A stretch of 6,210 bases of DNA from Bacillota bacterium (lineage in GTDB: Bacteria; Bacillota; DTU025), in contig DMOT01000107.1 in NCBI GenBank assembly GCA_003456765.1, forward strand, positions 1 through 6,210, in the 5' to 3' direction. Positions 1 through 5,408 of this stretch are shown piece after piece; position 1 is the stretch's first letter; the number at the start of each line of letters is the position of its first letter. The notes beneath the pieces were generated by a model, which saw nothing but the letters and a program-made list of their open reading frames with translations, did not search any database and was not told the DNA's origin. A program made the position numbers and the translations under genes.

Positions 1-489
1 CTTGCGGCATGCAACACAATACTTCATTGCACAACAACTGATGACCTTCTTGCAGTTCTCACCCGGGCCCGAGAGCATCTTGGCCCGAACGGAGTTTTCG
101 TAGTCGACTTTGCTGTGCCAAATGTCCTCAGGATGCTTCAGACGAGCGATATCGAGGCGAGGTTTGAGATGCTTCACCCCGACCGCGGCACAAGGGTAAT
201 CGATACGTACACTGTAAGCTACAATTTCGTGAAACAGATGGAGACGTACGAGGCGCGCATTGAAGAATGGGATGAGGATACTATGGTGAGGTGGAGTGAA
301 GTCTCAACCGAACGGGCTTTCTACTTCCCTCGCGAAGTGGAATTGGCTCTCAAGTGCGCTGGCTTCGATATAGTCAAGACCTGGAAAGGTCTTCGCGGAG
401 GTCCTCTTGTGGAGACCAGCCAGGACATGGTATACGTATGCAAGGCAGCGAGCGAAGGACCCTGGGCCGTTTCACGGAGGCGCCGATAG
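1..489 (+). CDS. Class I SAM-dependent methyltransferase, C-terminal part (5' end outside window)
   Basis: The frame is open from the first base to a TAG at 487-489, giving 162 residues with no start needed inside the window, so this is the 3' part of a longer gene. The stretch around window-residues 5-36 (N-T-I-L-H-C, then D-D-L-L-A-V-L, then H-L-G-P-N-G-V-F-V-V-D) matches the post-motif II/III region of Rossmann-fold methyltransferases: a strand, a helix that sums the preceding step, and the 'hLxPGGxfvfD' turn. Later residues include F-Y-F-P-R-E-V-E followed by C-A-G-F-D, typical of the C-terminal strands and helix of small-molecule methyltransferases. The glycine-rich SAM-binding motif I should lie upstream of the window, so activity cannot be judged. 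The substrate is unknown. The protein ends in a short arginine-rich tail. Its 3' end faces the minus-strand gene with 2 nt between the stop codons. An ATG-free start inside the window is unlikely because the fold would be cut in half. Confidence 0.82.
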   Translation, partial: LAACNTILHCTTTDDLLAVLTRAREHLGPNGVFVVDFAVPNVLRMLQTSDIEARFEMLHPDRGTRVIDTYTVSYNFVKQMETYEARIEEWDEDTMVRWSEVSTERAFYFPREVELALKCAGFDIVKTWKGLRGGPLVETSQDMVYVCKAASEGPWAVSRRRR

Positions 490-491
490 GA

Positions 492-974
492 TCATAACTC
501 CTCAATCGATATTGCCTGAAGCAAAGATGCTGCCCTGGGCAGTGACTCCAGATCGAATTCTGCACACGCGACATCCAGGGAAATGTGGTCAGGCTCGATG
601 CTGACTCCATTGAGGTCGATTGATCGAAATGCGCCCTGGCATACCTGGATCAGGTCCACGAGAATTAGGCCACATCCAAGGTAGTCAACACCAGATGGCA
701 GAGTGGGCATGATGAGACTCAGGGCTATGTCGGGCAGCCCAAACCCCAGGGGCCCGGAGATTCTGAGGGATACAACAGCTCCTTGCACTGAGGGATTGGA
801 AAGGTAGATCATAGGGCGAAACGGGATGTTGCCCGGCAATGCCAGTTCAAGCTGTACGACGCCCGGTTCCAGCCTCACATCGATTATTCTCAAGCCCTGA
901 TGCAGCTTCATGCTGCGCAGAGCGCGCTTGATTTCCGTGCCGCCTATTCTCAATGTCAGGGATTCCATCCTCAT
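492..974 (-). CDS. Unrecognised 160-aa protein, probably beta-rich
   Basis: I do not recognise this family. The frame runs on the minus strand to a TGA at 494-492. A start at the ATG at 974 is preferred because a run of six G on the minus strand (982-987) precedes it by 7 nt. A GTG at 989 and an ATG at 968 are in-frame alternatives with poorer spacing. The protein has no signal peptide, no long hydrophobic helix and few cysteines. Many short segments alternate hydrophobic and polar residues (for example R-I-I-D-V-R-L-E-P-G-V-V-Q-L-E-L-A-L), which suggests stacked beta strands. Good codon use and a ribosome binding site favour a real gene. It converges on the methyltransferase gene and diverges from the radical SAM operon. 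No function is assigned. A lipid- or ligand-binding beta fold is possible but only a guess. Confidence 0.62.
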   Translation of the reverse strand: MRMESLTLRIGGTEIKRALRSMKLHQGLRIIDVRLEPGVVQLELALPGNIPFRPMIYLSNPSVQGAVVSLRISGPLGFGLPDIALSLIMPTLPSGVDYLGCGLILVDLIQVCQGAFRSIDLNGVSIEPDHISLDVACAEFDLESLPRAASLLQAISIEEL

Positions 975-1407
975 GCCATATCCCCCCACGGCTCTTGAGC
1001 CTCACGAGCTGCCGGTGATTGTCGTTGTTGATTGGAGCATCTGCCCCGAGAGGGCGATCCGGCAACTGAGGTCGCAACCTACGGACAGCCCTCCGTCATG
1101 GCGCGGAACCACAAATCCTATGTGCGGAATTCGTCCAAATTGAGTGGAGTTCCTCTTTTCTTCGCCAAAATATGCCTATTTGCAGGAATGGAGGTTCTTT
1201 CGGAGAATCTGCAAAGCCGAGTCACGGCTATGCGCCCGATAGACGCAGCCAGGGCTGGGAAGGTCTTTGGCCTGATACTGATCGGGGCGGCGCGATTCCG
1301 GGGGCTCATGTGAAACTTTGACGGGCCGTTGATCGTAGTACCCAGTAGGGGTATGTGTCACGGCCGAGAAGTCGCCGGAGGCGTCCGTTGCCTGCCAGGG
1401 GCAGATG
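975..1407. other. Intergenic region between divergent units, no convincing gene
   Basis: This stretch holds the 5' sides of the minus-strand unknown gene and the plus-strand redox operon, so promoters for both should lie here, but I found no clear -35/-10 pair on either strand. A 93-codon open frame at 1032-1313 has no ribosome binding site and no recognisable domain. Two small inverted repeats are visible: 1126-1153 (seven-pair outer stem including one G-T pair, GGAATTC with GAGTTCC, followed by a T-rich tract) and 1215-1229 (AGCCG, five-base loop, CGGCT). No known riboswitch consensus was recognised. Confidence 0.5.
982..987 (-). promoter_or_regulatory. Ribosome binding site deciding the start of the 160-aa minus-strand gene
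   Basis: On the minus strand a run of six G lies 7 nt before the ATG at 974. It can pair with the CCUCC of 16S rRNA with one wobble or mismatch. The upstream GTG at 989 lies before this run and has no purine-rich site of its own. Confidence 0.45.
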
Positions 1408-1414
1408 AAGGAGG
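1408..1414 (+). promoter_or_regulatory. Strong ribosome binding site (AAGGAGG) deciding the radical SAM start
   Basis: AAGGAGG lies 5 nt before the ATG at 1420. It sits inside the coding sequence if the earlier ATG at 1405 were used, and that ATG has no site of its own, so 1420 is chosen. Confidence 0.8.
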
Positions 1415-1419
1415 TTCGT

Positions 1420-2673
1420 ATGCTGCTTACCGCTATCATGCGTATGTGGTTGACGCGCTCACTTGAACCCTTTCGATTCAAGGGAGATTACGAGAACCGT
1501 CTCTCATTTGAGGACGTGGACGATCTGGGATTATATGTGCACATCCCGTTTTGCAGGTCGTTGTGCAGCTTCTGCCCTTACTGCAAAGTAGTCTATGAGC
1601 CGGAAACAGCAGCTATATACAGGATGGCCCTCCTGAGCGAGATTGATCTGGTCGGAAGGCAGTTGAGACAGAGGAAGCGAGCTGGAAGCCTCTATTTCGG
1701 CGGGGGCACCCCGGCTCTTATGGCAGATGATCTTGAGGACATAATCGATAGACTGAAGCAGTATTTCATTATCACCGGAGGCATAGGAGTGGAGCTGCAC
1801 CCGGCTGATATTACCGAAGAGAACCTGGATGAGTTGAAAGCTGCAGGGGTTACCATGGTAAGCCTGGGAATTCAGTCGTTCAACCGGGATTGCCTGAGCA
1901 AGCTGGGGCGCGTGGGAGAAGGATACGCCCGGAAATTGAGAACCCTTGGCAAAGCGGGCTTTGACGTAGTGGACGTGGACTTGATCTTCGCCATCCCCGG
2001 GCAGACTGAGGAGATGCTGATAGACGACGTCGATACCGCTTTTTCCCTGGGAGCGACGCAAGTCTCCACTTATCCCTTTATAGACTTTACTTTTGCAGAC
2101 AACGATTACAGGCCATTGCCTGCGAAAGAGAAGAAGCGAATGCTGCAGGCGCTCGTTGTTCATTGCAGACGAAAGGGGAAGGACAGAACTTCCGTCTGGA
2201 CTTTTGCAGAGCCCCAAACCCAGAGGTACTCTTCTGTTACACGAGACAACTTCCTGGGCTTTGGCGTTTCCGCTGCTACCTTGCTCCGGAGCGTATTCAA
2301 GATCAACACGTTCTCTGTAGAGGGATACATCGAGCGAATTGACTCCCGGGAGCTGCCGACTTCGCTAACGCTGGACTTTACAGAGAGGCAGCGAGCGGCG
2401 TACTTCCTGTTTTGGAGTGCATACTCCATGGCTGTATTGCCGCAAAGGTTTGAGGCTGTGGTAGGTGTGCCGCTTTCAGAGATGTTCGGGTTTGAGTTCT
2501 GGGTTCTCGAGAGGCTGGGCATGGTCTACAAGGAAAACGGCTGTTACCGCCTGACAGATTATGCAGCATGCCTTTACCACAACATAGAGCAGATCTACAC
2601 TACTGCCTATATCGACAAGATGTGGAACATCTCCCGCAACATTGCCTTCCCTGAGGAGATTGTTCTAAGGTGA
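1420..2673 (+). CDS. HemN-like (coproporphyrinogen III oxidase family) radical SAM protein
   Basis: A 417-residue radical SAM enzyme. The cluster motif is C45-x3-C49-x2-C52 in Y-V-H-I-P-F-C-R-S-L-C-S-F-C, the signature order of the HemN/HemW group, with a further cysteine at 55 (C-P-Y-C). G-G-G-T-P at 94-98 is the SAM-binding motif; E-L-H-P at 125-128, G-I-Q-S at 150-153 and D-L-I-F-A-I-P-G-Q-T at 187-196 are the other conserved barrel segments. The H-N-x-x-Y-W motif of the haem chaperone HemW is absent; the corresponding region reads D-N-F-L-G-F-G-V-S-A-A-T. The C-terminal third contains a winged-helix-like HemN_C-type segment. The family covers anaerobic coproporphyrinogen III decarboxylation and haem-handling enzymes such as ChuW/HutW, but the actual substrate cannot be read from sequence. 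The protein is expected in the cytoplasm. It is the first gene of the likely redox operon, 37 nt before the thioredoxin gene. An ATG at 1405 is an in-frame but less likely start. Confidence 0.88.
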   Translation: MLLTAIMRMWLTRSLEPFRFKGDYENRLSFEDVDDLGLYVHIPFCRSLCSFCPYCKVVYEPETAAIYRMALLSEIDLVGRQLRQRKRAGSLYFGGGTPALMADDLEDIIDRLKQYFIITGGIGVELHPADITEENLDELKAAGVTMVSLGIQSFNRDCLSKLGRVGEGYARKLRTLGKAGFDVVDVDLIFAIPGQTEEMLIDDVDTAFSLGATQVSTYPFIDFTFADNDYRPLPAKEKKRMLQALVVHCRRKGKDRTSVWTFAEPQTQRYSSVTRDNFLGFGVSAATLLRSVFKINTFSVEGYIERIDSRELPTSLTLDFTERQRAAYFLFWSAYSMAVLPQRFEAVVGVPLSEMFGFEFWVLERLGMVYKENGCYRLTDYAACLYHNIEQIYTTAYIDKMWNISRNIAFPEEIVLR

Positions 2674-2698
2674 GGCAGTGTTTGACATCAAGAAGTTC

Positions 2699-2706
2699 GA
2701 GGTGAT
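2699..2706 (+). promoter_or_regulatory. Ribosome binding site (GAGGTGAT) deciding the thioredoxin start
   Basis: GAGGTGAT is an exact complement to the 3' end of 16S rRNA and lies just before the ATG at 2711 (8 nt from GAGG). The upstream in-frame GTG at 2678 has a purine-rich stretch only 2 nt away, too close for efficient use. Confidence 0.7.
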
Positions 2707-2710
2707 GTTG

Positions 2711-3268
2711 ATGAAAGCTTTGTTCAAGAAGAACAGAGTAATCATGCTGGCGGCTTTGGTTGCAGCGGTTGCGATTATCGCATCAGTATCAGTGGGGTTG
2801 CCACGCAAGAACGCCACGGTTGAAGCAGCACAGATCTCGGAAAAATGGATTGGCAAGCCGTCCCCGGATTTCACATTGAAGACCCTGGACGGCAAGAAGA
2901 TCGCCCTTGCCGACGAGCCCAGATCCATATGGGTGCTGGATTTCTGGGCAGTATCGTGCAGTCCGTGCAGGAGGCTTTCTCCTCATTTGCAGACTCTGCA
3001 TGCCAGATACGCCTCAAAGGGGGTCTCGGTCGTAGGGGTCAATGTGGGAGATAGCCCCAGTGCAATCAGCAACTACGCGAGGGATAACAAGCTCACTTAC
3101 ACGATGGCAGTTGGCGACATGAAGACTGTGGATGCGTTCGGTGTTTACGCCTTTCCCACGGTCGTCATCATTGACGCGAAGGGCACGATCAGGGACGTGT
3201 ATGTAGGATACCTGCCCGGCTGGGAACAGAAGATGGAAAGCACCATCAAGCAGATACTGGAGGACTAG
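2711..3268 (+). CDS. Membrane-anchored TlpA/ResA-like thiol-disulfide oxidoreductase
   Basis: A 185-residue protein. Residues 1-9 are basic, followed by a hydrophobic segment at about 10-30 that should act as an uncleaved signal anchor, placing the thioredoxin domain outside the membrane. The domain begins with G-K-P-S-P-D-F-T-L near 48-56, a typical AhpC/TSA/TlpA opening. The active site is C83-S-P-C86 in F-W-A-V-S-C-S-P-C, and the cis-proline is P149 in A-F-P-T-V-V-I-I-D. The residue before the first cysteine is serine instead of the common tryptophan. ResA/TlpA proteins reduce disulfides for cytochrome c maturation or other extracytoplasmic thiol chemistry; no cytochrome c biogenesis gene or CcdA is in this window. 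The stop lies 4 nt before the next gene, supporting an operon with the CXXC peptide and polyferredoxin, which may be its electron donors. An in-frame GTG at 2678 would add 11 residues. Confidence 0.88.
   Translation: MKALFKKNRVIMLAALVAAVAIIASVSVGLPRKNATVEAAQISEKWIGKPSPDFTLKTLDGKKIALADEPRSIWVLDFWAVSCSPCRRLSPHLQTLHARYASKGVSVVGVNVGDSPSAISNYARDNKLTYTMAVGDMKTVDAFGVYAFPTVVIIDAKGTIRDVYVGYLPGWEQKMESTIKQILED
3259..3263 (+). promoter_or_regulatory. Ribosome binding site (GGAGG) for the 54-aa CXXC gene
   Basis: GGAGG lies inside the end of the thioredoxin gene, 9 nt before the GTG at 3273. Its good spacing is a main reason to call the small downstream frame a gene. Confidence 0.7.
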
Positions 3269-3272
3269 CGCC

Positions 3273-3437
3273 GTGAAGGAGCGATCTGGAGATGCTTGTA
3301 CACCTGGCGTTCCGGTATGGGCATTTATTCTGGCAGCAGGTGTTGCGCTGATGACGGTCGGTGCCAGGCTGGGCGACTTCGGGATGATACTGTTGAATGC
3401 AAGACTAATCTGCCTTTCGTGCATAGGGATTGAGTAG
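3273..3437 (+). CDS. 54-aa membrane CXXC protein, CD1871A-like
   Basis: A short GTG-started gene filling the space between the thioredoxin and polyferredoxin genes. A hydrophobic segment at about residues 14-31 (V-P-V-W-A-F-I-L-A-A-G-V-A-L-M-T-V-G) is a single membrane helix. The last part reads N-A-R-L-I-C-L-S-C-I-G-I-E, with a CXXC pair at 47-50 followed by I-G-I at the extreme C-terminus. This layout (one helix, then a terminal C-x-x-C-I-G) agrees with what I recall of the small CD1871A family of CXXC-motif proteins in Clostridia, which are about 40-55 residues long and often missed by gene callers. The match is from memory and not from a search. The gene starts 4 nt after the thioredoxin stop and ends 3 nt before the polyferredoxin start. 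The two cysteines could pass thiol electrons at the membrane surface between these partners. A further cysteine at position 9 is not part of the motif. Confidence 0.78.
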   Translation: MKERSGDACTPGVPVWAFILAAGVALMTVGARLGDFGMILLNARLICLSCIGIE

Positions 3438-3440
3438 GAT

Positions 3441-4271
3441 ATGGCTATTCGCAAACGAAAATCGCCGGCCCGCGCGATTTCGCAGACGCTGGCTGCAATT
3501 GTAGCAAACTCAGGCTTTCCAGGGCTGAAGATGTGCCCGTACCCCGGGTTGAACTGCTATGCGTGCCCGCTGGCATCCTTTGCCTGCCCCGTAGGGTCGT
3601 TGCAGAAGTTCATCGCCATGAGGCAGTTTCCCTACGCCATGGCGGGCTTCTTTGCAGCGGTGGGCGCTGTAGTGGGACGGGCCGCTTGCGGGTGGGCGTG
3701 CCCGTTTGGGTTCTTCCAGGACCTCCTGGCCAGGCTGGGGCCTAAGCGGAAGCTCCTGCGATCCCAGCGAGGAAACTGGATCAGGTACGTCGTGCTGATT
3801 GCGTTGGTCGGAGTGGGGGCTTACGCATTTGGTCAGCCGCTATTCTGCAAGATATGCCCGGCCGGTACACTGGAGGGCGGCATTCCCCAGGTGCTTACGA
3901 AACCAGAGCTCAGGGTGCTTATCGGACCGCGCTACTGGATGAAGATCGCTGTCCTGGCCGCACTGGTGGGCGCTTCGATCCTCATAAAGAGACCGTTCTG
4001 CCGGTTTGTCTGTCCCCTGGGTGCTATCTGGTCGCCATTTAACAGAGTGAGCTTGATGCGCCTGGAGGTGGATGATGCAGCCTGCACCAAATGCGGGGCT
4101 TGCAAGGGTGTTTGCCCTGTTGATCTGGAAGTGTATCGCGATCCGAATTCCGACGCCTGCATCAGGTGCCTCGAGTGCACCAGGTGCGATGCGGTCAGAG
4201 TAAGCTGGGGCGGAAGCGAGGCGGCCCGGGATACCGGGAAACCGAAACGATCTGTACGAGTCCGTGTTTAG
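3441..4271 (+). CDS. Membrane 4Fe-4S polyferredoxin (NapH/YccM-like)
   Basis: A 276-residue membrane iron-sulfur protein. The N-terminal part has a cysteine-rich segment, C32-P-Y-P-G-L-N-C39-Y-A-C42-P-L-A-S-F-A-C49-P, typical of this NapH-like group. Hydrophobic stretches at about 64-80, 114-131 and 167-182 are likely membrane helices, interleaved with C-G-W-A-C-P (83-88), C-K-I-C-P (136-140) and C-R-F-V-C-P (187-192). Near the C-terminus is a classic ferredoxin motif, C215-x2-C218-x2-C221-x3-C225-P, then C240-x2-C243-x2-C246-x2-C249, whose last spacing is one residue short of the canonical pattern and lacks the usual C-P. Such proteins move electrons across or along the membrane. It lies 3 nt after the CXXC peptide gene with only a weak site (TAGGAT) before its ATG, suggesting translational coupling. 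It is the last gene of the redox operon. The electron donor and acceptor are unknown. Confidence 0.87.
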   Translation: MAIRKRKSPARAISQTLAAIVANSGFPGLKMCPYPGLNCYACPLASFACPVGSLQKFIAMRQFPYAMAGFFAAVGAVVGRAACGWACPFGFFQDLLARLGPKRKLLRSQRGNWIRYVVLIALVGVGAYAFGQPLFCKICPAGTLEGGIPQVLTKPELRVLIGPRYWMKIAVLAALVGASILIKRPFCRFVCPLGAIWSPFNRVSLMRLEVDDAACTKCGACKGVCPVDLEVYRDPNSDACIRCLECTRCDAVRVSWGGSEAARDTGKPKRSVRVRV

Positions 4272-4297
4272 AAGAGGTTAATGCATGTGGTGTTAGA

Positions 4298-4346
4298 ATG
4301 TGCGAGGGTTGGCGCAGATGTGGGGCGCAGGTCCTCGCACATCTGC
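4298..4346 (+). other. Two overlapping, mutually exclusive hairpins
   Basis: Stem A pairs ATGTGCGAGG (4298-4307) with CCTCGCACAT (4333-4342), ten perfect pairs around a 25-nt loop. Stem B pairs GCAGATGTG (4314-4322) with CACATCTGC (4338-4346), nine perfect pairs around a 15-nt loop. Both need CACAT at 4338-4342, so only one can form at a time. Short GCGC boxes inside the loop of A (4312-4315 and 4325-4328) could add an inner stem. No T-run follows, so this is not a canonical intrinsic terminator, although it lies just after the redox operon. It ends one base before the -35 box of the padR promoter and could instead be a protein-binding site. Confidence 0.6.
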
Positions 4347-4375
4347 TTGACAGAGGTTTTCCGTAGGGATAGTAT
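4347..4375 (+). promoter_or_regulatory. Sigma-A-like promoter for padR-DUF2812
   Basis: A perfect TTGACA (4347-4352) is followed after exactly 17 nt by TAGTAT (4370-4375), four of six matches to TATAAT. Transcription should start near 4382, leaving a leader of about 60 nt. The palindromic operator overlaps the -10 box. Confidence 0.72.
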
Positions 4376-4391
4376 ATCGGTAACCGATATA
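4373..4391. promoter_or_regulatory. 19-bp palindromic operator, probable PadR site
   Basis: TATATCGGT, one central A, then ACCGATATA: two perfect 9-bp arms. It covers roughly -9 to +10 of the predicted promoter, where a bound dimer would block RNA polymerase. PadR-family repressors usually bind AT-rich palindromes at their own promoter, so autoregulation is likely. A second small palindrome CGATATATCG (4385-4394) overlaps the right arm, and GATATAT recurs at 4386-4392 and 4401-4407, hinting at an additional half-site downstream. Confidence 0.7.
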
Positions 4392-4427
4392 TCGTGATGT
4401 GATATATGTTGCCGCTGGCAGTCTGGG

Positions 4428-4433
4428 AAGGAG
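4428..4433 (+). promoter_or_regulatory. Ribosome binding site (AAGGAG) pointing to a TTG start for padR
   Basis: AAGGAG lies 8 nt before the TTG at 4442. The in-frame ATG at 4406 has no comparable site and would add 12 residues not typical of PadR N-termini. Confidence 0.65.
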
Positions 4434-4441
4434 AGCTGGTA

Positions 4442-4822
4442 TTGCCTCAAGAGCCGAATCTTGCGTCGAAGTTCTTGCCCCTCACGGAGTCAACATATTT
4501 CATAATGCTGTCTCTTGTTGAACCCAGGCATGGGTATGGCGTCATGCAGTACGTATCCGACCTCACTCGCGGAGGTCTGAGGATCGGCCCGGGGACACTC
4601 TACGGGGCACTGGCTACTATGGAAGAGCGAAAGATGATAGTTCCGGTGGAGCGTGATGATGCTGACCGTGGCGGGAGCAGGCGAAAGGAATATGTCCTGA
4701 CTGCGCTAGGCAGGCAGGTACTGGCTTTGGAACTTGAGAGGCAGAAAGCCCTGGTCAGGTTTGGAGAGAGTATCCTGGGAAAGGAGGCCGCGATCTCAGA
4801 TGAACTGGAAACGGAAGTCTAG
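4442..4822 (+). CDS. PadR-family transcriptional regulator
   Basis: A 126-residue cytoplasmic DNA-binding protein, the usual length of the short PadR subfamily. The N-terminal winged helix starts with L-P-L-T-E-S-T-Y-F-I-M-L-S-L at 12-25, followed by E-P-R-H-G-Y-G-V-M-Q (27-36) and the recognition-helix region G-P-G-T-L-Y-G-A-L (49-57). The wing carries D-R-G-G-S-R-R-K-E-Y-V-L-T-A-L-G (75-90), and a C-terminal helix for dimer formation follows. Expression is likely self-repressed through the palindrome at 4373-4391. The end of the gene overlaps the start of the DUF2812 gene by 23 nt, a pairing common in Bacillota. The effector is unknown. The TTG start is inferred from the ribosome binding site; an ATG at 4406 is the alternative. 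Confidence 0.9.
   Translation: MPQEPNLASKFLPLTESTYFIMLSLVEPRHGYGVMQYVSDLTRGGLRIGPGTLYGALATMEERKMIVPVERDDADRGGSRRKEYVLTALGRQVLALELERQKALVRFGESILGKEAAISDELETEV
4781..4787 (+). promoter_or_regulatory. Ribosome binding site (AAGGAGG) for the DUF2812 gene
   Basis: A perfect AAGGAGG inside the 3' part of padR, 12 nt before the ATG at 4800. The spacing is somewhat long but no better start with a site exists in this frame. Confidence 0.6.
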
Positions 4823-5408
4823 TGGCGCAGGCAGAGCTTGCGGCAGCAGTCCACAGAAGCCAAGCGGCGAGGATCCCGCACGCAGGAGAGTGCTCCGCAT
4901 CTTTTGGGACTGGCAAGAGAACTCGGAGGAAGAGTGGTTATCCGTCATGGAAACGTGCGGATGGCGGTTTGTGGAGCGGAGCGGGGCTTTCTATACATTC
5001 ATAAGTGTTGAGCCAAACAATGCAATCTACAGAATCGACTACAGGGCACTTTCCGACTCCGAGGCAGACGAGTATTTCGGCCTTTTTGAGGATGCAGGCT
5101 GGGAGCACGTGGAGTCCTATTCGAGTAATCACTACTTCCGCTGTTTGCCTGAGGCGTGTGAGTTTCCGGAGGTCTATTCTGACAGGGATTCGTTGCAGGA
5201 CAAGTACCGGCGCAGGGTGAAGACAATGTTGGCCCTTGTCGTGTCGTACTTGCCCATCTGGATAACGATTATGTCGAGGCCGGTCCCTCCAGGAAAAGGA
5301 CCCTTTCTGACCGGGCTCTATACGGCAGGCAAATGGGGTTATGGCCTCTTGATCGCCATGGCCGGGTACTGGATGCTCAGGATGTACATGTTGATCAGGT
5401 CGGTGTAG
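4800..5408 (+). CDS. DUF2812 membrane protein, PadR partner
   Basis: A 202-residue protein. Residues 1-30 are a basic, low-complexity lead that is longer than usual for the family. The DUF2812 domain follows from about 31 to 125: R-I-F-W-D-W with E-E-E-W-L-S-V-M and C-G-W at the start, Y-R-I-D-Y at 77-81, D-E-Y-F-G-L-F-E-D-A-G-W ending at 101, and H-Y-F-R at 111-114. Two hydrophobic helices come after it, at about 143-158 and 177-196, so the soluble domain is tethered to the membrane. Members of this family are typically encoded beside PadR regulators; their molecular role is not established, though sensing or binding a ligand at the membrane is plausible. The start at 4800 lies within padR, giving translational coupling. 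A GTG at 4890 would remove the odd N-terminal lead, but its purine-rich site is too close. No terminator is evident after the stop. Confidence 0.82.
   Translation: MNWKRKSSGAGRACGSSPQKPSGEDPARRRVLRIFWDWQENSEEEWLSVMETCGWRFVERSGAFYTFISVEPNNAIYRIDYRALSDSEADEYFGLFEDAGWEHVESYSSNHYFRCLPEACEFPEVYSDRDSLQDKYRRRVKTMLALVVSYLPIWITIMSRPVPPGKGPFLTGLYTAGKWGYGLLIAMAGYWMLRMYMLIRSV

Noticed and set aside
1032..1313. 93-codon plus-strand open frame in the intergenic region
   Set aside because: No ribosome binding site, no recognisable domain, and it overlaps other open frames on both strands; more likely a chance frame in GC-rich DNA.
1329..1357. TTGATC and TATGTG with 17-nt spacing upstream of the radical SAM gene
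   Set aside because: The -10 box matches only three of six consensus bases; too weak to call a promoter.
1531..2217. 228-codon minus-strand open frame
   Set aside because: Lies fully opposite the radical SAM coding region, whose family motifs are unambiguous; a shadow frame.
2678..2710. GTG at 2678 as the thioredoxin start
   Set aside because: Its purine-rich stretch is only 2 nt away, while ATG 2711 has an ideal GAGGTGAT site and begins directly with a basic signal-anchor N-terminus.
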